Counted from the first letter of the stretch, positions 24,422 to 34,291 are shown. The stretch is 64,000 nucleotides of DNA from JAFECT01 sp035551675 (GCA_035551675.1 DASZMV010000005.1:1-64000), one strand, 5' to 3'. A program made the numbers and translations. Notes: generated from the sequence alone by a model not told the origin.

Positions 24422-25678
24422 TCAGGGTGCGCGCAACTTGGCTTCGAAGTCGTGGGCCACCTGCGGACCGGCGACGTCGGAGAGAATTTTCAGGAACTGC
24501 TCGGTGGTGCGCGGCAGGTCGCGGCCCATGACGCCCAACAGCTTGTCCATCTTGGCGCGACCGATCTGGTGGTCGAGCTCGAACAGCAGGACCGGGCCCT
24601 TCTGGTAGACCGCAGTGCTCGACGGCCGGCCCCCGCCGATTACCGGCCCCGCAGTCTTCGCCCGTTCGATTTTCGGGTCGAGCCGCGTCTTCAACGCCGC
24701 TTCGCCGTAGGTCGCTTCGGTGAAGCGCAGCGACGAGTACTCGGCGAACGATTCGTTCAACCAGTTGTTTTCGGTCAGGGGATCGCCGTTCGACCACCAA
24801 CCGTGGGCGAATTCGTGCGCGATGGTCGCCGTCAGCATCCAGGGTTCGAGGTGCGGAATCTTCTTCAGTTCCTCGGTTCCGTCGCCGACCGAGATGTAGG
24901 CGCGGCGCTCGTAAGCGGCGCCCTGTCGCGGCAGCACGACGAGGCGCGCAGGCAGGGCGCTGGCGGGCAACGGCCCGAACAGGTGCGTGTAGTAGGCGAC
25001 GATCTTCCCTGCGTTCTCGCGATAGGCGGTCTGCAGCACGCCGTTCAGGTCGCGGGCATAGACCTCGACGTCCTGGCCGGTCGCCTTGTGCAGGCCGCTG
25101 AGCGCGGAAAACGGCATGTCCATGTCGGTGAAGGCGCGGTGGATGATCAGGTGGTCGCCCACGTGCTGCACCCGGCCCTGGGCCACGGGAACGTCGGCGG
25201 CGGGAATACCCGCGATGTCGGCGTCGGCGGTGAAGCGCAGACCGAAGTTCGGACGCACCGGAACCCAGACGTCCTCGAAGCCGATCTCGACGCCGTCCTT
25301 GGGATCGATCAGCGGCTTGTCGTCGGGAGAGTGGAACATGCCGGAATAGCGGAAATGCAGCGTTACCGCGTGCGTCGGCGCCTTGTCGTAGACGAAGGTG
25401 ATCTTGTTCACGTGCTTGAACGGCTTGTCGCTCGGCTCGATGCGCACCTTCGACCCTGGTCCGCCATCGGCGAGGTCGACCTTGATCCAGTCGCCGAGCA
25501 CGAAGGATGTCTCGTGGCCGACCTCTTCCGGCGGCAGCGTGATGGTGACGTCCGCGCCGACGGTCTGCGCGGGAAGGTCGAGCCGCGCGTGGATGTCGTA
25601 GTGGGGGGACAGCGCAAGCGCCGGCGCGGCCAGAGCCGCGACCGCGAGGCCGCCCGCGAAGATCATCGGTATGCGCAT
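24422..25678 (-). CDS. M1-like zinc metallopeptidase, truncated architecture, paralog 1
   Basis: A 418-residue exported protein (signal peptide about 1-22) clearly related along its whole length to the following gene. Shared stretches include YARDLN, YERRAYIS/YERRSFIS, HEFAHGWW/HEIAHGWW and QIGRAKMDKLLGV. The zinc site is HEFAH with NESFAEY 16 residues on. The tail ends in DFEAKLRAP. GAMEN is again not seen. It lies 78 bases after the amidohydrolase gene and probably belongs to the peptidase operon; it may act on periplasmic peptides. Confidence 0.8.
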   Translation of the reverse strand: MRIPMIFAGGLAVAALAAPALALSPHYDIHARLDLPAQTVGADVTITLPPEEVGHETSFVLGDWIKVDLADGGPGSKVRIEPSDKPFKHVNKITFVYDKAPTHAVTLHFRYSGMFHSPDDKPLIDPKDGVEIGFEDVWVPVRPNFGLRFTADADIAGIPAADVPVAQGRVQHVGDHLIIHRAFTDMDMPFSALSGLHKATGQDVEVYARDLNGVLQTAYRENAGKIVAYYTHLFGPLPASALPARLVVLPRQGAAYERRAYISVGDGTEELKKIPHLEPWMLTATIAHEFAHGWWSNGDPLTENNWLNESFAEYSSLRFTEATYGEAALKTRLDPKIERAKTAGPVIGGGRPSSTAVYQKGPVLLFELDHQIGRAKMDKLLGVMGRDLPRTTEQFLKILSDVAGPQVAHDFEAKLRAP

Positions 25679-25756
25679 CTCGTCCGCCCCTCCCCGGGCA
25701 TCTGGTATGAGCGCTGGCAGAGCGCCATCCGCCAGGCCCGTCGCATTAATTCTTGG

Positions 25757-27067
25757 TCATTCGTCGTTGCGGTAAACCGCCCCGCCCTTCATCACGAAGC
25801 GCACGCGTTCGAGTTCGCTCACATCCTTCAGCGGATCGCCTTTCACCGCGATCAGGTCCGCCTGTTTGCCCGGCGTGAGCGCGCCGATCGCTTTCGTGAG
25901 CTGCAGGTGGTCCGCGCCTGCGGTGGTCGCCGTCTGGATGGCCTCCAGCGGCGTGAAGCCGGCCTGGACCAGAAGCTCGAACTCGTGCGCGTTCTGGCCG
26001 TGGGGGCTCACGCTGGAATCGGTGCCGAAGGCGATGAGGACGCCGGCCTCGTGCGCCTTGCGCGCGGTCTTGATCATCTGCGGCCCGACCAGGAACGCCT
26101 TGGCGCGGGCCGCAGGGCTCAGATACGAATTCGGGTCGTTGGCCCATTTGGTCACGGTGTAGCCGGCCATCAGAGTGGGCACGTAGTAGGCCTGCTGCGC
26201 CTTGAGGAGCTTGATGGACTCGTCGTCCATGAAGGTGCCGTGTTCGATCGAATCGCCGCCGGCGCGCAGGAAGGCGTTGATGCCGCCTGCTCCGTGGGCG
26301 TGGGCGGTGATCCGCCGCCCCAGCATGTGGGCGGTTTCGACCATGGCCTTCAGTTCGTCGTCGGTGAACTGCTGATCCACGCCCTGCGCCGCGTCGGAGA
26401 GCACCGCGCCGGTCGCCACGATCTTGATCACATCCGCCCCGCGCTGGACCTGCTGACGCACCACGCGGCGGCAATCGTCGGCGCCCGAGCACAGGTTGGG
26501 TCGCTCGATGGTCTTGATGACATCCCAGCGGTAGCCGTAGACGTCGCCCTCGCCGCCATGCGGACTGATCACATTGCCGGCCGCGACGATGCGGGGGCCG
26601 GGCACGTCGCCCTTGGCGATGCCGTCGCGGAGCGCAAAGATCGCGTCGTTTTCCTCGCCGAGGTCCGCGACCGTGGTGAAACCCGCGCGCAGGGTGATCA
26701 GGGCATAGTGGGCTCCGTCGATCGCCAGGTCCGCGGCGGTCTTGGTCACGCGGTTGATCTTATCGTCGGGGCCGTTCTCTGCACAGATGTGCACATGGCT
26801 GTCGATCAGGCCCGGGAGGATGAACTCATCCCGCAAGTCGACGACCTTGCCCTGGCCCTCGCCGACGAAGCCGTCGCGAATCTCGACGACGCGGCCGCCA
26901 CGGATCACCAGCGTCTTGTTGGTCTCGACCTTGCCGGTAGCGGGATCGGCCAGGAGGCGTCCCGCCTGGACGAAGATCAGGTCGCCGGACGGCTGCGCCA
27001 CGGTCGCGCGCGCGGCGCAAAGGGTGGCCGCAAGCACGGCGGCAAGGACGATCAAGCGGCGATTCAT
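25757..27067 (-). CDS. Secreted amidohydrolase, Xaa-Pro-dipeptidase/imidazolonepropionase-like
   Basis: A 436-residue exported member of the amidohydrolase superfamily (signal peptide about 1-25). Metal ligands are His91 and His93 (DSHVH), a probable carboxylated Lys215 (DVIKIVATG), His256 and/or His258 (TAHAHG), His276 (SIEHGTF) and Asp350 (FGTDSS). From memory of the family, Caulobacter relatives cleave L-Xaa-L-Pro/Arg/Lys dipeptides. The ATG at 27067 overlaps the DUF885 stop (ATGA), so the longer frame from 27109 is rejected. It probably finishes peptide breakdown started by the S9 and DUF885 enzymes. Confidence 0.88.
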   Translation of the reverse strand: MNRRLIVLAAVLAATLCAARATVAQPSGDLIFVQAGRLLADPATGKVETNKTLVIRGGRVVEIRDGFVGEGQGKVVDLRDEFILPGLIDSHVHICAENGPDDKINRVTKTAADLAIDGAHYALITLRAGFTTVADLGEENDAIFALRDGIAKGDVPGPRIVAAGNVISPHGGEGDVYGYRWDVIKTIERPNLCSGADDCRRVVRQQVQRGADVIKIVATGAVLSDAAQGVDQQFTDDELKAMVETAHMLGRRITAHAHGAGGINAFLRAGGDSIEHGTFMDDESIKLLKAQQAYYVPTLMAGYTVTKWANDPNSYLSPAARAKAFLVGPQMIKTARKAHEAGVLIAFGTDSSVSPHGQNAHEFELLVQAGFTPLEAIQTATTAGADHLQLTKAIGALTPGKQADLIAVKGDPLKDVSELERVRFVMKGGAVYRNDE

Positions 27068-28917
27068 GCGGGTCTCCCCGGCGGAAAGCCGCCGCCGGCC
27101 TTGATCCACGCGTCCACGTTCTCTTCGAGGATCGGCAGCGGTACGGGACCGTTACCGACCACCACGTCGTGGAAGGCGCGGATGTCGAAGCGCGACCCCA
27201 GCGCGGCCTTCGCCCGCTCGCGCAGGCTGACGATCTTCAGCATGCCGACTTCGTACGCCACCGCCTGGCCGGGGATGACCACGTAGCGATCGACCTCGCG
27301 CTGGTTGTCGTAGTGGGTGGACGGCATGTTGTCGTCCATGAACGTGATCGCCTGCTCGCGCGTCCACTTCATCGCGTGCATGCCGGTATCGACCACCAGG
27401 CGCGCGGCCCGCATGACGCTGAGCGCCAAGCGTCCGAAGTCGGAATAGGGATCCTGGTAGAGGCCCATCTCCTTGGTCAGCCGTTCGGCGTAGAGGCCCC
27501 AGCCCTCGCTGTAGGCGGCGATCGACGCAAACTTGCGAAACCGCGGCAGGCCCGGGATCTCCTGACCCACTACCGTCTCCACGTGATGGCCGGGCACGGC
27601 TTCGTGGTAGAGGGTGACCGCCAGTTCGTACTTGGGCGCCGCGCCCATGTCGTAGAGGTTCACGTAGAAAATGCCCGGTGTGGAATCGTCCTCGGGCGGC
27701 GACGAATAGAACGCCTTGGCCGCCGACTTCTCGCGCCACGCCTCGACCGGGCGCACCTCGACGTCGGCATGCGGCTGGATATCGAGCACCTCGTGGGCGC
27801 GCGCACGCACCTCGGCCAACAAGGCCTTGGCGTCACCGATATATTGCGCCCGGCCCTGCGCCGTGTCGGGGTAGTAGAATTTCGGATCGGTACGAACGTA
27901 TTTGAAGAAGTCCTGCAGCGAGCCGGTGAAGCCGGTCTTGTGCATGATCGCAGCCATCTCGCCGTGCAGTCGGGCGATCTCCTTCAGGCCGAGCGCGTGC
28001 AGATCCTCCGCCGTCATCGGCAGGGTCGTGTAGTGCTGCAGCATGGCTCGGTAGTAGGCCTGCCCGTCCGGCAGTTTCCACGCGCCGGCGTCGTCGGTGG
28101 CCACGGCCTGGGTCGCTTCGAGGTGCGCGATCAGGGCGCGGTAGCCGGGGCCTACGCCCTCGCTCAAGCCCGCCAGCGCCTTGTCGACGAGTTCGTCACG
28201 TTCCGCGGGGGCGAATCCCGCCTTCTCGACCTTGGCTTTGAAGTCGGCCAACAGAGGGCTGTCTTTGGCGCCGTCGCCGAACGGGCGGCCGGTGACGACA
28301 TTGCGCGAGGCGTCGAGGGTGAGCGGAAAGATGAACTTCGGCGGAACGACGCCCTTGGATTCCTGGGTCCTCAGCTCGACAACCAACTGCTCCATCAGCG
28401 GCTTCACGCCATGCAGGCGCGCGATGTAGGCGTCGGCGTCGGCGCGGGTCTTGATCGGGTGATTGTTCTGCAGGGTGATGGGGACACGGCTGTGCATGCC
28501 GCCCATCTGGGTTACCAGATAGTCGTTCCACCGCCAGTCGAACAACCGCAGCTGGTCCTCGCACGCCAGTTCGAACATGCGGTAGCTTAGCTTGGCCTGC
28601 GGGTTCAGCCGCGCCGCGTCGAACTTGCGCAGCGCCTCGAGATCGCCTCGCACCAGGGCTGCGTCCGCCATCCGATGCGCATCGGAAATGTCGTCCCACT
28701 TGTCGTTGTCGTGGCCCAGGCCCAGTCGCGACTGGCGAATGGGGCTGCGCGCCAGGTCGCGTTGGAAGACCGCCTCGAAGAAGGCGTTCAGCCGCGCGCT
28801 TTCGTCCTCATCCGCGAACGACGCGGCCGGAACCGCGCTCGCCAGCAGAAAACCGCCGGCCAGCCGCGCGAGGCTGCGCCGGTCGATCGCGCGCCCTGCG
28901 GTGCGCCAATCGGTCAT
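27064..28917 (-). CDS. DUF885-family putative metallopeptidase, possible Tat substrate
   Basis: A 617-residue exported protein. The N-terminus has a twin-arginine-like DRRSLARLAGG followed by a hydrophobic stretch to about residue 35, so Tat export is likely. The DUF885 domain carries TLYHEAVPGHHVE and AYSEGWGLYAE, an HEXXH-type zinc site with a downstream Glu. Members are thought to be carboxypeptidase-like. It starts at the ATG overlapping the S9 stop (ATGA); a frame open to 29262 on the same strand is rejected because it lies inside the S9 gene. It ends overlapping the amidohydrolase. Confidence 0.87.
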   Translation of the reverse strand: MTDWRTAGRAIDRRSLARLAGGFLLASAVPAASFADEDESARLNAFFEAVFQRDLARSPIRQSRLGLGHDNDKWDDISDAHRMADAALVRGDLEALRKFDAARLNPQAKLSYRMFELACEDQLRLFDWRWNDYLVTQMGGMHSRVPITLQNNHPIKTRADADAYIARLHGVKPLMEQLVVELRTQESKGVVPPKFIFPLTLDASRNVVTGRPFGDGAKDSPLLADFKAKVEKAGFAPAERDELVDKALAGLSEGVGPGYRALIAHLEATQAVATDDAGAWKLPDGQAYYRAMLQHYTTLPMTAEDLHALGLKEIARLHGEMAAIMHKTGFTGSLQDFFKYVRTDPKFYYPDTAQGRAQYIGDAKALLAEVRARAHEVLDIQPHADVEVRPVEAWREKSAAKAFYSSPPEDDSTPGIFYVNLYDMGAAPKYELAVTLYHEAVPGHHVETVVGQEIPGLPRFRKFASIAAYSEGWGLYAERLTKEMGLYQDPYSDFGRLALSVMRAARLVVDTGMHAMKWTREQAITFMDDNMPSTHYDNQREVDRYVVIPGQAVAYEVGMLKIVSLRERAKAALGSRFDIRAFHDVVVGNGPVPLPILEENVDAWIKAGGGFPPGRPA

Positions 28918-30824
28918 TGGCTGAGGTCGTCCCCGTCCCTCTTGGCCGGAGTCGACCGGACGTAGGTGTCGAGGAATTTCTTGATCGTCTCGTAGGCGAC
29001 GATCTGGTTGGCCTTCTTGCGGAAGCCGTGGCCCTCGTCCGGGAATTCGACGTATTCGACCGGCACGCCGTTGGCGCGCACCTTGGCGACGATGTCCTGG
29101 GCCTCGATCGGCTTTACGCGCGGATCGTTGGCGCCCTGCAGCACCAGCAGCGGCTTTTTGATCCGCTCCGCATGGTAGGACGGCGATATGGAACGCAGAT
29201 AGTCGCCCTCGGTTTTCCAGTCGCCCATCTCCGACGCCATGTAACGGCGCAGATCGTCCCACCAGGGCGGCGTGTTGGGCAGAAGTCGTGTCCAGTCCGA
29301 GATGCCGTACATGTCGATGCCGGCCGCAAAGGCATCGGGACGGAAGGTCACGCCGGCGAGCGCCATGTAGCCGCCGTAGCTCTGGCCCTGGATGGCGATC
29401 TTGTGCTCGTCCACGTTCGCGCGCTCGGCCAGCATGCCCTTGGCCGCCACCACGTCGTCTAGGTCGGCGTCGCCGTGCTTGTGGTCGTCGAGATGGTTGA
29501 AGGTCTTGCCCGACCCGCGGCTGCCGCGGTTGTTGATTTCGTAGACCACGTAGCCGTTGTTCACCAGGTACTGGACCAGCGGCTTGTATTCGATGCTGCT
29601 CTCGTCGCCCGGACCGCCGTGAACCGAGATCATCGCCGCGCGCTTGCCGTCCGCCGCGCCATGCGGAACGTACAGGATGCCGGGCACGACCACGCCATCG
29701 TAGGACTTGAAGCGCACCACCTGACCCCGCACCAGGTCGGCCGGATTGACCTCGGCGTTCAGCGACCTGACCAGCCGCGTCTTGTGGCCATTCGCCAGGT
29801 TGATTTCGTAGAGATCGCCCGGCGTGTCGCCGTCGGCTTCGATGAAGGCCGCCTGCGAACTGTCATCGGCGATGGCGAAGCCCTCGACCGAACCGGGCCC
29901 CGTGTCGGGTGCCGGCAGCGGCTTCAGGGTGTTGGCGTCGAACAGGCGCAGGGTCGAACGCGCGTCCTCGTCCACGCTGGTGACCAGATAGCGGCCGTCG
30001 CGGGTGATGTGCGCGCCTTCCACGTCCCAGTTCAGTTGCAGGATGGTGCGCTGAGCGCCCGTCTTCAGGTCCTGACGCACCAGATGCTGAAATTCCGAAC
30101 CGCGATCGGTGGTGTAATAGACCGCCGAGCCGTCGCGCGCGAAGGCGCGCGGGACGTTGATCACGCCCAGGGTCTCCGGCGTCATCGGCCTCAGCTCTTT
30201 GGTCGCGACATTGTACAGATAGGCGTAGGTCGTGGCGTTGTCATAGATGCGCGATACGCCCACCCAATTGCCGTCCGGGCTCACGGCCTCGACCTGGTAA
30301 CCCTTGTCGTTGGTGAACAACAGCTCGCGCGCGTAGCCGTCGGCGGCGTAGCGATAGAGGTCGAAATAGCGCGGGTCGCGCTCGTTGGTGACCACGAAGA
30401 AGAACTTGCCGTCGGGCGACCAGCCGACGAACTTCGCCTTCAGTTTGGCGCCCGGCGTGACGTCGTGCACCGTTCCGTCGGGGTCGCGCACGAAGATGTG
30501 GTTCAGCTCGTCGCCGCCGTGGTCGGAGGTATAGAGAATCCGCTCGTCGTGCGGGAAATAGCCGATGCCGCCGATGACCTCTTTCGTCGAGGTGGTGATC
30601 GGGGTCAGCGGGCCGCCGTGGGCTGGCATGACATAGATGTTGCCGATGCCGGTCTTGGCGCTGTGCACCAGCAGCTTCTTGCCGTCCGGCGAGAACCCGA
30701 TGACGCCGTAGCTGTCGGTGGTCATCAGCTGCTCGAGGCTATAATGCTTCACCGGACCATCCGCCGCCGTCGCAAGGGCAGGCAGGGTCAGGGCCAAAAG
30801 ACCCGCGATGAAGAAAGCGCGCAC
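28914..30824 (-). CDS. S9-family prolyl-oligopeptidase-like serine peptidase
   Basis: A 636-residue exported peptidase with a signal peptide of about 20 residues. The N-terminal two thirds is a beta-propeller (WSPDGKFFF, PDGNWVGVSR blades). The C-terminal alpha/beta-hydrolase domain has the nucleophile GQSYGGYMAL, acidic GANDPRVKP and His in DEGHGF. This is the dipeptidyl/acylaminoacyl peptidase group. It starts at a GTG with weak AGAGAG upstream. It is the first of five hydrolase genes after the receptor. A strong terminator stands between the receptor stop and this start, so its expression may depend on read-through or a separate promoter. Confidence 0.92.
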   Translation of the reverse strand: MRAFFIAGLLALTLPALATAADGPVKHYSLEQLMTTDSYGVIGFSPDGKKLLVHSAKTGIGNIYVMPAHGGPLTPITTSTKEVIGGIGYFPHDERILYTSDHGGDELNHIFVRDPDGTVHDVTPGAKLKAKFVGWSPDGKFFFVVTNERDPRYFDLYRYAADGYARELLFTNDKGYQVEAVSPDGNWVGVSRIYDNATTYAYLYNVATKELRPMTPETLGVINVPRAFARDGSAVYYTTDRGSEFQHLVRQDLKTGAQRTILQLNWDVEGAHITRDGRYLVTSVDEDARSTLRLFDANTLKPLPAPDTGPGSVEGFAIADDSSQAAFIEADGDTPGDLYEINLANGHKTRLVRSLNAEVNPADLVRGQVVRFKSYDGVVVPGILYVPHGAADGKRAAMISVHGGPGDESSIEYKPLVQYLVNNGYVVYEINNRGSRGSGKTFNHLDDHKHGDADLDDVVAAKGMLAERANVDEHKIAIQGQSYGGYMALAGVTFRPDAFAAGIDMYGISDWTRLLPNTPPWWDDLRRYMASEMGDWKTEGDYLRSISPSYHAERIKKPLLVLQGANDPRVKPIEAQDIVAKVRANGVPVEYVEFPDEGHGFRKKANQIVAYETIKKFLDTYVRSTPAKRDGDDLSQ

Positions 30825-30844
30825 TGGTTACTCTCTTTCGTTGG

Positions 30845-30886
30845 AAAAAAGTTAGGGGACGCGTCGTGCAGGACGCGTCCCCTAAC
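30845..30886 (-). terminator. Strong Rho-independent terminator after the TonB receptor
   Basis: GTTAGGGGACGCGTC at 30851-30865 pairs perfectly with 30872-30886 (15 bp, 6-base loop). On the minus strand the stem is followed directly by TTTTTT (30845-30850). It begins seven bases after the receptor stop codon. Confidence 0.92.
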
Positions 30887-30892
30887 CCCTGC

Positions 30893-33800
30893 TTAGAAGC
30901 TGGCGGTCAATCTGAACATGTAACGCCGGCCGAGCGCGTCGTAGGTCGAGAACAGCCGCTCAAAGAGCGCCATGGTCGGCATCTCCTTGTTGAACACGTT
31001 GTCGACCGTGATCTGCGCCTTCAAGTTCGGCGTGATCTTGTACGAGAAACTCGTGTTCACCAGCACGTAGCTGGGAATGTAGCACTGCGCATAAGACTCG
31101 ATCGTACAAGTGTTGTCGATCGAGCTCTTGCTCGTCCACTGCACTTGCCAGAACGAGTCGAAGTTCTCGTAGCTCCAGTCGGCGTTGAAGGCGGCCCGTT
31201 CACGCGGCGAGGTTACCGTGCCCGCGGCGTGGACCACCGGCGTGCCCGCCAGCAGCAATTCGTCGTACTTGGTCGTGTAGGCGACTTGGGCCGACAGGTT
31301 GATGATGCCGAAATCGTGAGGCAGGTCGAACCCGTACTGCGCCGCGCCGATCCAACCCGCGTAGTCGAGCGTCGCGGCGTTGAAGTAGGTCTCGGCGAAG
31401 CCCGGCGCGATATCGCCGACGTTCCGGTTCTTGGTGTCGCTGTGGAGCGTCGCGGCCGTCAGGCGGGTGAAGGCAGTGCACAGCGGATTGTTCGGATAGC
31501 TCGTGCTGTCGTAGCACTGCTCGAGTTCCTGGTTGATGTTCAAGAGTTCGATCGCGTTCTTCAGCGAGATGCTGCTGTAGTCGAGCGAAAGTCGGAACCG
31601 CGGCGCCAGGGTCGGCTGATAGACGAAACCGACCGACCAGCTGTCCGCCGTTTCGTTCTTCAGGTTCAGGTTGCCCTCGTCCTTGCCCTGTTGCGACAAC
31701 GGTCCGGTGGTCGATGTGTAGTCGAGCAACGCATTCGTTCCGGCGGGTTTGGCGCCCGCCGCCGCCAGGGCGGCCGTACAGTTGGCCAGACGCACGCTGG
31801 GATCCGGGCCGAGGCCCACTTGGTGGGCGTCGCACGGGTCGGTCAGCGGCTCGAGGACGCCGCTTGGCGTCAGGTCGAATTCAGCGATCGCTGGAGAGCG
31901 GATCGAGTGGGTGAAGACACCTCTCAACTCCAGGCCGTCGCCCCAGCCCGGAAGGCGGGGCTGCACGGTGCCGCCGCTCGACCAAGTGGTGGCGCCGCCG
32001 GTCAGCGAATGGTCGACGTAGCGGATCGCGCCGTTGAACTCCGCTTTCTTGATGAGCGGGTTGTCCTGTGACGGCGAGATCAGCGGGATCAGCGTTTCGC
32101 CGTAGATTTCGTAGGTGTCGAAGTGGCCGCTCACCGGGCCGTAGCCGGGGATGCCGTCGAGCGGGTCGCCCAACTCCCAGGTCTTGTCCGGGTTGTAGGC
32201 GGAGTCCTCGCGGCGATGCTCGACGCCGGCGGCGAAGCTGATCGGATCGGCGCCGCCGATATGCAGCCCCGTGGCGCCGGAGATGTTCGCCTGCAGGTCG
32301 AGCTGGGTATTCAGGTTCTCCGCGTGGCCGATCATGGTCACGTACTTCGCAGCCGCGGTCGAGAAGTTGTTCTGGCCGAACAAGTCGATCGGCACGCAGC
32401 TGCCGCCGGACGCGCAGGCGATCCCGCTCGGCGTCTGCACGGCATTGATGGCCAGCAGCAGGTTGGTGGGGTTGATGAACGGCGAGGTCGCCAGCGAATA
32501 GGCCGCGCCGTAGTTCACCGACGCATCCCAGTGCCAATCCAGACCCCAGGGATGGGTGTCGCCCTTGAAGCCGGCGACGATCCGGTAAACGTTGTCCAGG
32601 TTGGTCGCGGGGATGGAGTCGACGATGTCGTTCATGTTCCGGGACAGCTGGAACGTCGTGACTGGCCCAAGCAATGGATTGTTATTGTACGACGCCGTCA
32701 GAATCCCCCTGTCCGTCGCGGACAGGTACGGGTTGTTCACCGAGAAGTTCAGCGTGTACGCGCCGGCGCTGATCAGGTTGGGCGCGTCCATCGAGGTGAT
32801 GTCGCTGGTGACTTTCGCTTCGGTATGGGCGTAGGACGATTCCCAGAAGAACCGGACGCCATTGTCGAGATCGTAGTGGCCGTTGAAGTTGAAGAGCGCC
32901 CGCTTGGTCGGCGACAGCAGAGCGAAGTGGTTGGCGGCGTTTACGCCATCTCCACCGACCGCATAGAGCGGAAGGGCGCCCCCCAGCGCGCCGCTGACGA
33001 CCGTGCCGACGTTAAACGGCACCAGGTTGCCGCTCTTGTCGAACTGTAGCGGCTGGCCGGACGCGTTCTGAATGTAGTTGCCGTGCGCATTGGTGTACGG
33101 CGGATAGGTGATGCCCGGATAGTTGAGAGCGCCGCCGACGTCGTTGTACGGCAGACCGCCTTCGGTCACGAAGGGGAACGTCACATTGCCGACGATAATC
33201 TGCGCCGGGATGCCGTCGCTTGGCCCGGTGTCGGCCGGGTTCGCAAAGTGATAGAGCAGGCCGGAACGCGACCCGTACACCAACCCGTCTTGCTGGTTGT
33301 ATTCGGCCGAGAACACGACGTTGCCCTTGCCGCCGTCGAAATTGTGCCCGGCCAACAGGCTGACGCGGCCGTTCACGCCGTCGCTGTTCTTTTCGTCGAA
33401 GCCGTACTGGGCGCCCATCTGAAGGCCCTCGTAGTGCTCCTTCAGGATGATGTTGACCGTACCTGCGATCGCGTCGGAGCCGTAAACCGGCGCGCCGCCG
33501 ATAGCGATGGTTTCCACGTGGTCGATGAGCCCGACCGGAATGGTGTTCAGGTCGACCTGGTCGCCCGGCGAAGCGTTCGACGCCGAGGTCTGGGCGAGGT
33601 TCGAGCTGACGAACCGTTGCCCGTCGACCAGGGTCAGCGTGCGCTGCGAGCCGAGACCCAGGAAGTTTGCGTAGCTCTGGCCGATGGTGCCGCGCGCCTG
33701 ACCGTCAGCCAGCGGGCTCGACCCCGGAACGCCGAAGCCCGGCGTGTCCTGCAGCGCGTCGGCGATGTTCTCGTAACCGCGCTGCTCGATTTCCTTGGAA

Positions 33801-34291
33801 CTCGTCGAAAGCGCCGCCTCGAGGGTGTCGAAGCCCGCACGTTTAATGCGCGTGCCGGTGACCACCACCTCGCCGACTGTCTTCGTCGCGGACTCCGGCG
33901 GCGACCCGCTTTGGGCGCCGTTGGTCTGTTGCGCTTGGCCGTCGGGCGCGTCGCCGCGGCGGATGGTGACGGCGTTGTCGCCGGTCTGGACCGCATGCAG
34001 GCCGGTCCCCGCCAGCAGGCGGTTGAGCGCGTCCATCGGGCTGTAGCTGCCGTTCACCGGATTGGTGCGCACGCCCCTGACCGCGTCGGTCGGCGCGAAG
34101 ACCTGCAATCCGGACTGGCGCGCGAGCGCCGGGATCGACGCAGTGGCGTCTTCCGCCGGAATGGTGATCCGCTTGTCCTGCGCTTCCGCGGACGCGGCTG
34201 ACGCCGTCGCCGCCAACAGGCCGGCTGCCGCCGCCGTTGCCAGCCAAACCATGCGACGGCCCTTGCGGCCTTGTTCGCCCCCCGACTTCAT
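30893..34291 (-). CDS. TonB-dependent receptor with STN signalling domain
   Basis: A 1132-residue outer-membrane transducer. A signal peptide (about 1-37) is followed by an STN domain (about 41-112, ITIPAEDATASIPALARQSG to NAVTIRRG). Next comes a Gln/Gly-rich linker, a plug starting at GEVVVTGTRIKR, and a large barrel ending in RRYMFRLTASF. The STN domain normally contacts FecR when ligand binds. The best match by feel is the large peptide/oligomer receptors of Caulobacterales and Sphingomonadales. AGGAGG precedes the ATG. The FecR and sigma genes lie upstream and the peptidases downstream, so the ligand is probably a peptide. Confidence 0.92.
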   Translation of the reverse strand: MKSGGEQGRKGRRMVWLATAAAAGLLAATASAASAEAQDKRITIPAEDATASIPALARQSGLQVFAPTDAVRGVRTNPVNGSYSPMDALNRLLAGTGLHAVQTGDNAVTIRRGDAPDGQAQQTNGAQSGSPPESATKTVGEVVVTGTRIKRAGFDTLEAALSTSSKEIEQRGYENIADALQDTPGFGVPGSSPLADGQARGTIGQSYANFLGLGSQRTLTLVDGQRFVSSNLAQTSASNASPGDQVDLNTIPVGLIDHVETIAIGGAPVYGSDAIAGTVNIILKEHYEGLQMGAQYGFDEKNSDGVNGRVSLLAGHNFDGGKGNVVFSAEYNQQDGLVYGSRSGLLYHFANPADTGPSDGIPAQIIVGNVTFPFVTEGGLPYNDVGGALNYPGITYPPYTNAHGNYIQNASGQPLQFDKSGNLVPFNVGTVVSGALGGALPLYAVGGDGVNAANHFALLSPTKRALFNFNGHYDLDNGVRFFWESSYAHTEAKVTSDITSMDAPNLISAGAYTLNFSVNNPYLSATDRGILTASYNNNPLLGPVTTFQLSRNMNDIVDSIPATNLDNVYRIVAGFKGDTHPWGLDWHWDASVNYGAAYSLATSPFINPTNLLLAINAVQTPSGIACASGGSCVPIDLFGQNNFSTAAAKYVTMIGHAENLNTQLDLQANISGATGLHIGGADPISFAAGVEHRREDSAYNPDKTWELGDPLDGIPGYGPVSGHFDTYEIYGETLIPLISPSQDNPLIKKAEFNGAIRYVDHSLTGGATTWSSGGTVQPRLPGWGDGLELRGVFTHSIRSPAIAEFDLTPSGVLEPLTDPCDAHQVGLGPDPSVRLANCTAALAAAGAKPAGTNALLDYTSTTGPLSQQGKDEGNLNLKNETADSWSVGFVYQPTLAPRFRLSLDYSSISLKNAIELLNINQELEQCYDSTSYPNNPLCTAFTRLTAATLHSDTKNRNVGDIAPGFAETYFNAATLDYAGWIGAAQYGFDLPHDFGIINLSAQVAYTTKYDELLLAGTPVVHAAGTVTSPRERAAFNADWSYENFDSFWQVQWTSKSSIDNTCTIESYAQCYIPSYVLVNTSFSYKITPNLKAQITVDNVFNKEMPTMALFERLFSTYDALGRRYMFRLTASF

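Noticed and set aside
21129..24608. Open frame of 1159 codons on the plus strand across the ABC ATPase, aminotransferase and M1-like genes
   Set aside because: It is antisense to clearly recognisable enzymes, is rich in Arg, Gly and Ala without domain structure, and has no ribosome site. It is a GC-rich shadow.
24398..27286. Open frame of 962 codons on the plus strand across the M1-like and amidohydrolase genes
   Set aside because: Antisense to three good genes, with no recognised motif.
27064..29262. DUF885 protein with about 115 extra N-terminal residues
   Set aside because: The extension overlaps the end of the S9 gene and lacks a signal peptide, whereas the ATG at 28917 gives a Tat-like signal.
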